The position numbers and the translations under genes are program-made. From Burkholderiales bacterium (GTDB lineage: Bacteria; Pseudomonadota; Gammaproteobacteria; Burkholderiales; Usitatibacteraceae), in contig JADGRS010000131.1 in the NCBI GenBank assembly GCA_017880705.1, positions 1 to 8,081 on the forward strand: 8,081 nucleotides of DNA, written 5' to 3'. This document shows, in pieces, positions 1 to 7,059 of the stretch. Each line of letters opens with the position of its first letter. Position 1 is the stretch's first letter. The notes beneath the pieces are model-generated. The model saw nothing but the letters and a program-made list of their open reading frames with translations. It was not told the DNA's origin and ran no database searches.

Positions 1-428
1 CGCTCACGGCCGCGGCGATCCTCGGCAACTCCGTCAACTACGCGATCGGGCGCTGGCTCGGCGGCCATTTCTTCACCGATCGCGGCTCCCGCTGGTTGAA
101 TCCCGCGCACCTGGAGAAGGCGCACGCGTTCTACGAGAAGCATGGCGGCAAGGCGGTGGTGATCTCGCGCTTCCTGCCGATCGTGCGAACCTACGTGCCC
201 TTCGTCGCCGGAATGGCACGCATGGGCGCGCGGGAGTATCTTGCGTACAACGCGGCGGGCGCGGTGCTCTGGGTGGGGACGTTGACCTATGCGGGCTTCT
301 TCTTCGGCAACATTGCGTGGATCCGCGGCAACCTCACGGCGATCATCGTGGCGATCGTCGCCGTGAGCCTCCTGCCGCTCGTCTACGCCTACGTGAAAAG
401 CCGCCGGTTTCCGCGGCCTCAACCATGA
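1..428 (+). CDS. DedA-family membrane protein, 3' part (5' end outside window)
   Basis: The reading frame is open from base 3 to the TGA at 426–428, giving 141 visible residues. DedA proteins are usually about 200–220 residues, so roughly the first third lies upstream of the window. DedA proteins are polytopic inner-membrane proteins; members act as lipid (undecaprenyl-phosphate or phospholipid) flippases and affect membrane potential and division. Visible hallmarks are a G-N-S-V-N-Y-A-I-G-R segment at about visible residues 8–17, a block with HAFYEKHGGKAVVISRF at about 41–57, then the P-I-V-R-T-Y-V-P-F-V-A-G-M core, where the conserved R and P residues form the re-entrant motif. Hydrophobic segments follow at about visible residues 80–103 and 111–131, then a basic tail. 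The TTG at 96 is an internal codon, not a start. The gene overlaps the next one by ATGA. The family is certain; which DedA paralogue it is cannot be told. Confidence 0.93.
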   Translation, partial: LTAAAILGNSVNYAIGRWLGGHFFTDRGSRWLNPAHLEKAHAFYEKHGGKAVVISRFLPIVRTYVPFVAGMARMGAREYLAYNAAGAVLWVGTLTYAGFFFGNIAWIRGNLTAIIVAIVAVSLLPLVYAYVKSRRFPRPQP

Positions 429-922
429 TTCCCGTGGCCGTCGACTCCCACATCTTCGACATCTCGCGCACCATCCAGCTCGCGGTCGCGCCCGTGTTCC
501 TGCTGACCGCGATCGGGACCATCATCAACGTGCTGATCGGCCGCCTCGGGCGCGCCGTCGATCGCCGCCGCCTCCTCGAGGAGCATCTCTCGGAATATTC
601 GGGCGAGATGCGCGACGACGCGGTAACCGAATTGAGCATGCTCGCGCACCGGGTCGTGCTCGTCCTGTGGTCCGTGACGCTCGCGGTGCTGGGCGCGCTG
701 CTGGTGTGCCTGCTCATCGGGGTCGCCTTCGCGGGCGCGTACTTCTCGATGGATCTGTCGCGCGAGGTCGCGGCGCTCTTCGTCGCCGCCATGGTCGCGG
801 TCACCTTCTGCCTGCTCCTGTTCCTCAGGGAGATCTCGATCGCCGCGGTGAGCGCGCACCAGACGCTCAGGCCTCAGTCCTTGCGGCCGGCCTTCAGGAA
901 CGACACCACCGAGAAGAAATAG
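425..922 (+). CDS. DUF2721-family membrane protein
   Basis: The product is 165 residues and its function is unknown. The N-terminal half (IQLAVAPVFLLTAIGT, then a GRLGRAVDRRR stretch) matches the DUF2721 family, small integral membrane proteins of proteobacteria and cyanobacteria. Three membrane segments are visible at about residues 17–39, 77–105 and 114–136. A charged cytoplasmic-type loop (about 40–75, rich in R, E and D) separates the first two. The ATG at 425 overlaps the TGA of the DedA gene (ATGA), which suggests translational coupling; no Shine-Dalgarno sequence is evident. A longer in-frame extension from 317 would run inside the DedA gene and is unlikely. The last 16 residues (150–165) lie over the 3' end of the convergent DUF2069 gene, so this tail may not be conserved. 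Confidence 0.87.
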   Translation: MIPVAVDSHIFDISRTIQLAVAPVFLLTAIGTIINVLIGRLGRAVDRRRLLEEHLSEYSGEMRDDAVTELSMLAHRVVLVLWSVTLAVLGALLVCLLIGVAFAGAYFSMDLSREVAALFVAAMVAVTFCLLLFLREISIAAVSAHQTLRPQSLRPAFRNDTTEKK

Positions 923-1215
923 GCGAGCGACAAGGCGAGCTCGGCCAGCGCGAGCCCCGCCGACAATCCGCTGTCCGTGTAGGCTCGCGCGGCGCCCTCG
1001 GCGGCGTACGGCCAGATGAGGAGCGCCGACCACTGGAACGTGTAGCGCTTGCCGTGCAGCACGCCGAAAAGCGGCGCCATGAGCGGGAGCACTTTCAGCA
1101 CCATCCACGAGCCGCCGGGCTTCAGGGGCGCGAGAAAGAGCTCCCACGCGACGTCGAGGAATATCAGCGCGATCAGGCTCGCGCACGCCGCGAGCCATGG
1201 CACCCGCGCGCTCAA
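874..1215 (-). CDS. DUF2069-family membrane protein
   Basis: This small hydrophobic protein has 113 residues from a TTG start at 1215, or 109 from the GTG at 1203. DUF2069 is a proteobacterial family of unknown function often found beside wrbA. The central signature is visible: WELFLAPLKPGGSW, then VLKVLPLMAPLFGVLHGKRY and LLIWPYAAEG. Four membrane segments are likely, at about residues 4–24, 36–50, 57–74 and 82–103 counted from the GTG, followed by a short basic tail. The TTG is preferred because it overlaps the wrbA stop as TTGA and has a purine-rich GAAGAAG stretch upstream; the GTG has no recognisable Shine-Dalgarno. The gene is presumably co-transcribed with, and translationally coupled to, wrbA. 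Its last 49 bases overlap the convergent DUF2721 gene. The family is clear, the start less so. Confidence 0.85.
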   Translation of the reverse strand: MSARVPWLAACASLIALIFLDVAWELFLAPLKPGGSWMVLKVLPLMAPLFGVLHGKRYTFQWSALLIWPYAAEGAARAYTDSGLSAGLALAELALSLAYFFSVVSFLKAGRKD

Positions 1216-1805
1216 GGCGCGAGCTTCTTCGCGACGCTCGCGAGGCGCTTGCCGAGCGCGAACGCGAGCCTCGCTTCCTCGTCGCTCACGGGTCTGTCGT
1301 TCGCCGTGCCCGAGACGTGCGTCGCGCCGTAGGGCGTGCCGCCGGAGCGCGTCGAGTTGAGCTCGGGCTCGGTGTAGGGCAGGCCGACGATGAGCATTCC
1401 ATGGTGCAGCAGCGGCACCATCATCGAGACCAGCGTGACTTCCTGGCCTCCGTGCATCGTCGCCGTGGAGGAGAACACCGCCGCGGGCTTCCCCGCGAGC
1501 GTGCCGCGCGACCATTCGGGCCCGAGGCCGTCGATGAAGTGCTTGAGCGGCGCCGCCATGTTGCCGAAGCGGGTCGGAGATCCGAGCGCGAGTCCAACGC
1601 ACTCCTCGAGGTCGCGCGCGTCGACGTAGGGCGCGCCCTCCGACGGCACCGCAGGCGCGAGCTTGTCGATCACCGTCGCGACCTTGGGCACGGTGCGCAC
1701 GCGCGCATGCATGCCTTCGACGCTCGCGATTCCGCGCGCGACGGCCCCGGCGAGCGCGCGTACCGAGCCCGAGGCGCTGTAGTAGAGAACGAGGACATCG
1801 GCCAT
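1212..1805 (-). CDS. wrbA: NAD(P)H:quinone oxidoreductase, WrbA type (flavodoxin fold)
   Basis: The product is 197 residues, the normal WrbA length. WrbA binds FMN and catalyses two-electron reduction of quinones with NAD(P)H in the cytoplasm, avoiding semiquinone radicals. Visible motifs are the FMN phosphate loop after the first strand (VLVLYYSASGSVRALA, residues 4–19), GSPTRFGNM (75–83) and STATMHGGQE (113–122) around the isoalloxazine ring. There is also an LLHHGM segment (132–137) at the active-site edge and GGTPYGATHVSG (155–166), typical of the WrbA subfamily rather than short flavodoxins. The ATG at 1805 directly precedes the first beta strand, as expected. It has no clear Shine-Dalgarno. 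The gene is divergent from yihY with 39 bp between, and its stop overlaps the DUF2069 start. Confidence 0.95.
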   Translation of the reverse strand: MADVLVLYYSASGSVRALAGAVARGIASVEGMHARVRTVPKVATVIDKLAPAVPSEGAPYVDARDLEECVGLALGSPTRFGNMAAPLKHFIDGLGPEWSRGTLAGKPAAVFSSTATMHGGQEVTLVSMMVPLLHHGMLIVGLPYTEPELNSTRSGGTPYGATHVSGTANDRPVSDEEARLAFALGKRLASVAKKLAP

Positions 1806-1827
1806 GGCGTGGGCAGTGGGAAGCGGC

Positions 1828-1836
1828 TGTTATGAT
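1828..1836 (+). promoter_or_regulatory. Candidate extended -10 promoter for yihY
   Basis: TGT followed by TATGAT (hexamer 1831–1836) matches an extended -10 (TGnTATAAT, 5 of 6 in the hexamer). No -35-like hexamer stands at 16–18 bp upstream, which is compatible with an extended -10. Transcription would begin near 1842–1845, at or just before the GTG start codon, implying a leaderless or almost leaderless message. Confidence 0.5.
1829..1834 (-). promoter_or_regulatory. Weak candidate -10 for wrbA, overlapping the yihY -10
   Basis: On the minus strand this reads CATAAC, a 4 of 6 match to TATAAT. It is placed so that transcription would start about 17 bases ahead of the wrbA ATG. No good -35 is seen. 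The 39-bp gap leaves few alternatives apart from a promoter lying inside yihY. Confidence 0.25.
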
Positions 1837-1844
1837 GCCACGCG

Positions 1845-2936
1845 GTGCGTAAGAAACTTCTCGATGTCCTCGGCTTCCTGCGCTTCGTGCTGCGGCGCTG
1901 GAGCGAGGATCGCTGCCCGCAGATCGCGGGAAGCCTCACCTACACGACCCTCCTCGCGATCGCGCCCGTCTTCGCCATCGCGGTGGCGCTCCTCGCGTCG
2001 ACGCCGTTCTTCGGCGCGGTGATGTCGAAGATCAAGGTCTTCCTGCTCCTGAACCTCGCGCCCGAGATCGCCCAGACGATCATCACCGTCTACATGCCGC
2101 AGCTCGCGCGCAACGCGAGGCGCCTCACGTGGGTGGGAATCGGCACCGTGCTCGTCGTGGCGGTATGGCTGATGCTCATCATGGACCGCTCGCTCAACGC
2201 CATCTGGCGCGTGCGCGCGTCGCGTTCCTACTGGATCTCCGCGCCGGTCTACATGGCGCTGATCGTGGCCGGCCCGATCCTGCTGGGCGTGGGCGTGACC
2301 ATCACCACCTACGTGATGACGCTCTCGAACGAGCTCACCGGCATGTCGGGGCGGATGCATGGGCTGCTCCTGCGCGGCGTGCCCGTCGCGACGAGCGCTC
2401 TTGCCTTCTTCCTCCTCTACCGCATCATTCCCCATCGCCCCGTGCCATGGCGTCACGCCGCGCTGGGAGGCCTCGTCGCCGGGTTGCTGTTCGAGTCGGC
2501 GAAGCAGGTCTTCGCGTTCTACGTGCAGTCCTCGCCCACCTACAACATGGTCTACGGGGCGTTCGCCGCGGTGCCGCTCTTCCTCGTCTGGATATACCTC
2601 TCGTGGCTGGTGGTCCTCTTCGGCGCCGAGCTGACCGCCGCGGCGTCGTATTGGGCGAACGGCAGATGGAAGGAATCGTCGTCCCCCGCCTCGCGGCTTC
2701 GCGAAGCGCTCACGGTGGCGCAGGCGCTGCTGGAAACCGGGATGGGCGGCGCGACGCTCGATCGGCTCGGCGCTCGTACGCGGCTGGTTGCCGACGAGCT
2801 CGAGGACACCCTCGCGCGGATGACCGAGGGGGCGATGGTCGAGCGCTCGGGGGATTCCTATCGGCTCACGACCGCGGCGCGCGAGGCGCTCACGCTTCCC
2901 GATGCCGCCGCCGCCCTCAACACTTCGCAACCCTGA
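1845..2936 (+). CDS. yihY: YihY/UPF0761-family inner-membrane protein with C-terminal extension
   Basis: The product is 363 residues. YihY proteins are six-helix inner-membrane proteins of uncertain function, once mislabelled ribonuclease BN. The family start is visible (AGSLTYTTLLAIAPVFAI, residues 28–45), as are YNMVYGAFAAVPLFLVWIYLSWLVVLFGAE (about 233–262) and helices near 37–57, 97–117, 135–157, 178–196, 204–224 and 240–262. The E. coli protein stops at about 290 residues. Here residues about 283–350 form an extra soluble domain whose helix–helix–strand pattern (GATLDRLG, ADELEDTLARMTEGAMVERSGDSYRLT) resembles a winged helix. The GTG at 1845 is the only reasonable start: an in-frame TGA lies at 1833–1835 and the nearby ATGs at 1832 and 1835 are out of frame. 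No Shine-Dalgarno is present. The downstream thioredoxin-fold gene begins 11 bp after the stop, so the two probably form an operon. Confidence 0.92.
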   Translation: MRKKLLDVLGFLRFVLRRWSEDRCPQIAGSLTYTTLLAIAPVFAIAVALLASTPFFGAVMSKIKVFLLLNLAPEIAQTIITVYMPQLARNARRLTWVGIGTVLVVAVWLMLIMDRSLNAIWRVRASRSYWISAPVYMALIVAGPILLGVGVTITTYVMTLSNELTGMSGRMHGLLLRGVPVATSALAFFLLYRIIPHRPVPWRHAALGGLVAGLLFESAKQVFAFYVQSSPTYNMVYGAFAAVPLFLVWIYLSWLVVLFGAELTAAASYWANGRWKESSSPASRLREALTVAQALLETGMGGATLDRLGARTRLVADELEDTLARMTEGAMVERSGDSYRLTTAAREALTLPDAAAALNTSQP

Positions 2937-2947
2937 AGAGGATTTCT

Positions 2948-3454
2948 ATGAAGAAGCTGCGACTTTTGGCTGCGGCGCTGGCGGTATTCGCCGCCAGCGC
3001 GGGCGCGGCGCCGCCCGCGTTCGACCTTGTCGATACGCAGGGCAAGCGCCATCGCCTCGCCGACTACCGGGGCCGCTGGGTGGTGATGAATTTCTGGGCC
3101 ACGTGGTGCGTGCCGTGCATCCAGGAGATTCCCGAGATCGCGCAATACCATCGCGCCCATGGCGACGTCGTGGTGATCGGCGTCGCGATCGACGTCGACG
3201 ACGCGCAGAAAGTGAAGCGCTTCGCCGCGAAGGTCGGCCACGACTATCCCCTGGTGCTCGCGGACGATCGCATCGAGAAGGAGCTCGGCCCGATGCGCGC
3301 GCTGCCGACGACCCGGATCTACGATCCCGCGGGAAGGCTCGTGTACGACAAGCCGGGTCGCGTCGACAGGAAGCTTCTCGAGGAGAAGATCGCGTCGCCT
3401 CACGCCGTGAGCGCCCAGCGCTCCTTCAACGCCCGCAGCACGCGGTTGGGGTAG
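2948..3454 (+). CDS. Exported TlpA/ResA-like thioredoxin-fold protein (thiol-disulfide oxidoreductase)
   Basis: The product is 168 residues. A Sec signal peptide is visible (MKKLRLLAAALAVFAASAGA, cleavage about residue 20–21, no lipobox cysteine), so it should act in the periplasm. The mature part has a TlpA/AhpC-TSA fold: NFWATWCVPC with the redox pair C54 and C57 (CxxC = CVPC), the strand VVVIGVAIDVDD (74–85) and a cis-proline in ALPTT (P120). Family members reduce or isomerise periplasmic disulfides, for example in cytochrome c maturation; the specific partner is unknown. The ATG at 2948 has a good purine-rich Shine-Dalgarno (AAGAGGA, 2936–2942) that overlaps the yihY stop codon, so coupling is likely. 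Residues 151–168 are read opposite the 3' end of the convergent transglycosylase gene and fall after the expected end of the domain. Confidence 0.93.
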   Translation: MKKLRLLAAALAVFAASAGAAPPAFDLVDTQGKRHRLADYRGRWVVMNFWATWCVPCIQEIPEIAQYHRAHGDVVVIGVAIDVDDAQKVKRFAAKVGHDYPLVLADDRIEKELGPMRALPTTRIYDPAGRLVYDKPGRVDRKLLEEKIASPHAVSAQRSFNARSTRLG

Positions 3455-3976
3455 TCGGCCTGCCCGAGGCTGCCGTTGTAGCGGCCGAGCGCGTTGGCGA
3501 GGTTGCCGCGCTCGTGGTCGAGGTAATGGCGCAGGATCGTGCAGCCGTAGCGCAGGTTGATGCGCTCCTGGAACAGGTTGTCCTTCGGCGCGCCGATCTG
3601 CTTCACCCAGAACGGCATCACCTGCATGAGGCCGCGCGCGCCCGACTTCGACACCGCGTACTTGCGGAACTTGCTTTCGATGTCGATCACGGCGAGCACC
3701 AGGTGCGGGTCCAGGCCCGCGCGCATCGCCTCGTAGCGCACCAGCCCGAGGAACTCGCGCGCGGCCTCCTCGTCGGGGAAGCGGGTCGCCACGCGGCGCG
3801 TCATCCCGCGCACCCAGGCGCGCGTGTCGAGATCCCTCATGTCGACGCTCGCGCGGTCGTTCACGGCATTGGCGAGCGCCGCGCGCACGCTGGCGGAAAG
3901 CACTTCGTATTGCTGCGCGCCCGCGAGCGAAGCCGCGGGCCACGCGAGGGCCGCGACCGCGGCGAGCGCTGCGAGG

Positions 3977-4002
<26 letters not shown>
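3400..4002 (-). CDS. Lytic transglycosylase, SLT domain (exported)
   Basis: The product is 200 residues from the ATG at 4002. These enzymes cleave the MurNAc–GlcNAc bond of peptidoglycan with formation of 1,6-anhydroMurNAc in the periplasm. The SLT (goose-lysozyme-like) domain covers about residues 90–195. It contains the catalytic glutamate in VIDIESKF (E109), [10 protein letters not shown] (121–130), [13 protein letters not shown] (149–161) and ALGRYNGS (171–178). The N-terminus [20 protein letters not shown] with an ASLA cleavage site near residue 27 is a good signal peptide, which favours 4002 over the in-frame ATG at 4035; neither has a strong Shine-Dalgarno. The start lies 26 bp inside the 3' end of proS, so it is probably translated from the proS message. 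The 3' end overlaps the thioredoxin-fold gene by 55 bp. The subfamily (Slt70- or MltC-like) is not resolvable. Confidence 0.92.
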
Positions 4003-5737
<1,735 letters not shown>

Positions 5738-5799
5738 GCGGTCTCCGGGCGGGGTGCTGATTTGCTTTTCGGCGTTAAATCATCGGCTTGCAGGATCCC

Positions 5800-5805
5800 A
5801 TTTTA
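5800..5805 (-). promoter_or_regulatory. Candidate -10 of the proS promoter
   Basis: On the minus strand this reads TAAAAT (5 of 6 to TATAAT), set in TGTAAAATGGG. Transcription would begin about 5793, leaving a leader of about 56 bases before the proS ATG. No convincing -35 hexamer is present at the usual spacing. Confidence 0.45.
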
Positions 5806-5851
5806 CACGGGCCCCGGCCCATCCCGGTGGCTGGCGGGCGCTCGCAAACTG

Positions 5852-5860
5852 TGAAAAAAT
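5852..5860 (+). promoter_or_regulatory. Candidate extended -10 of the rppH promoter
   Basis: TGA followed by AAAAAT (hexamer 5855–5860) matches an extended -10 layout with 4 of 6 bases in the hexamer. It lies in TGTGAAAAAATGGG, very similar to the element facing proS. The predicted leader is about 27 bases. No clear -35 is present. Confidence 0.35.
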
Positions 5861-5893
5861 GGGTTCAACTCAACGGATTGGATGGTGGACGCC

Positions 5894-6478
5894 ATGATCG
5901 ATCGGGACGGTTATCGCCCGAACGTCGCCATCGTGCTCGTCAACGGACGAAACCAGGTTTTCTGGGGCAAGCGCGTCAAAGAGCACGCCTGGCAATTCCC
6001 TCAAGGCGGCATCAAGCCGGGGGAGACTCCCGAGCAGGCAATGTACCGGGAGCTGCAGGAAGAGACGGGGCTGCTGCCCCAGCACGTGAAGATCCTCGGG
6101 CGCACGCGCGACTGGCTGCACTACAACGTGCCCACCCACTGGGTGAAGCGCGAGTGGCGCGGCACGTACAGGGGCCAGAAGCAGATCTGGTTCCTGCTGC
6201 GGCTCGTCGGGCGCGATTGCGACATCAGCCTTCGCGCGAGCGGGCACCCGGAGTTCGACGCGTGGCGCTGGCACGACTACTGGGTGCCGCTCGAAGCCGT
6301 CATCGACTTCAAGCGCGAATCCTATCGGCTGGGGCTCGAGCAGCTCGCGGCATTCCTCGAGGTCGTGCCTCGCGCGGTCGGCATCTCGCCCTACGGCCGG
6401 CGACGCAAGCATTCGCGCGGGCCACGCATCGTGGCCCCGGTCTTCACGCCTGGCACCGCCGCGGGTAGCGACGACTAG
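5894..6478 (+). CDS. rppH: RNA pyrophosphohydrolase (Nudix hydrolase RppH)
   Basis: The product is 194 residues. RppH removes pyrophosphate from the 5' triphosphate of mRNA, which opens the transcript to RNase E-type decay. The Nudix box is complete at residues 38–60 (pattern G-x5-E-x7-REUxEExGU, read as [11 protein letters not shown] followed by [12 protein letters not shown]). RppH-specific surroundings are also present: the RPNVAIVL start, [34 protein letters not shown] and [23 protein letters not shown]. The ATG at 5894 is chosen because the family begins M-[IL]-D-R-[DE]-G-[YF]-R-P-N-V, and GGTGGA at 5885–5890 can serve as Shine-Dalgarno; an in-frame ATG at 5882 would add four residues. 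The tail after about residue 163 is basic and proline-rich, as is common in betaproteobacterial homologues. The stop overlaps that of the convergent Yip1 gene. Confidence 0.96.
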   Translation: MIDRDGYRPNVAIVLVNGRNQVFWGKRVKEHAWQFPQGGIKPGETPEQAMYRELQEETGLLPQHVKILGRTRDWLHYNVPTHWVKREWRGTYRGQKQIWFLLRLVGRDCDISLRASGHPEFDAWRWHDYWVPLEAVIDFKRESYRLGLEQLAAFLEVVPRAVGISPYGRRRKHSRGPRIVAPVFTPGTAAGSDD

Positions 6479-7059
6479 AATCCGCGGATCGTGGCCGGAA
6501 GCGTGAGGTCGATGACGACCTTGACGACCACGACGAGCACGATCGCCGCCATGATCACGACCGCGACGCAGGCGATGGCCTTGTCCTCGGGCGTCTTCAT
6601 GAGGATCGGCAGCCCCACGTAGAGCAGGTAAAGGCTGTAGATGCTCAGGAGGGCGCCGATGATCCAGAGCGAAGGGATGATGCTGAATACGCCGGCGAGC
6701 CACAACGGCGTCGGCGTGAAGGCGGAGACCTTGAGCGCCTGGATGAGGTTCTTCTCGCCGCCGAAGCCGGGCGCGAGCGCGTCGATCACGAGAGCGAGCA
6801 CGTAGACGCAGCCGAGCGACATCATGTAGCTCACCACCATGTGCGCCACGCCGGCGGCCATCGGCACGCGGTAGGTCGCGCCGAACTCGCCCACGCCCAC
6901 GAGCGAAAAGCCGATGAATCCGCAGATCGCCGGAATCGCGGCGAGGACCATCACGTAGTGGGTGTAGAGGCCCTGGACCGTTTGCGGCTCGGCGTCGATC
7001 ACTTTCCATTCGAGCCAAGGCCGGAGGATGAGCGACCTGGCGCGGTCCACGACGTTCAT
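6475..7059 (-). CDS. Yip1-family membrane protein
   Basis: The product is 194 residues. It resembles bacterial YIP1-domain proteins (PF04893-type), integral membrane proteins of unknown function. The N-terminal amphipathic stretch [20 protein letters not shown] (about 6–25) is typical of this family, as are [20 protein letters not shown] (31–50), [16 protein letters not shown] (86–101), [20 protein letters not shown] (104–123) and [21 protein letters not shown] (141–161). About five membrane helices are likely, near 34–54, 68–94, 117–130, 132–152 and 162–184. The ATG at 7059 overlaps the TGA of the glycosyltransferase gene (ATGA), so coupling is likely. Its TAG stop shares a CTAG palindrome with the rppH stop. 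The family is well supported; the function is unknown. Confidence 0.88.
   Translation of the reverse strand: MNVVDRARSLILRPWLEWKVIDAEPQTVQGLYTHYVMVLAAIPAICGFIGFSLVGVGEFGATYRVPMAAGVAHMVVSYMMSLGCVYVLALVIDALAPGFGGEKNLIQALKVSAFTPTPLWLAGVFSIIPSLWIIGALLSIYSLYLLYVGLPILMKTPEDKAIACVAVVIMAAIVLVVVVKVVIDLTLPATIRGF

Noticed and set aside
1830..2930. A minus-strand open frame of 366 codons antisense to yihY.
   Set aside because: Its composition is very rich in R, H, E and G, with no motif and complete overlap with a recognisable YihY protein. It is a GC-driven shadow.
2129..2947. A possible long N-terminal extension of the thioredoxin-fold protein, reading through yihY in another frame.
   Set aside because: The ATG at 2948 has a Shine-Dalgarno and begins a clear signal peptide. 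The upstream part is shadow sequence of yihY.
5809..5820. GC-rich inverted repeat as a terminator.
   Set aside because: The arms are five bases with a two-base loop, and it lies between two divergent gene starts, where no transcript needs to end. Its T-run neighbour (5801–5804) is better explained as the complement of the proS -10.
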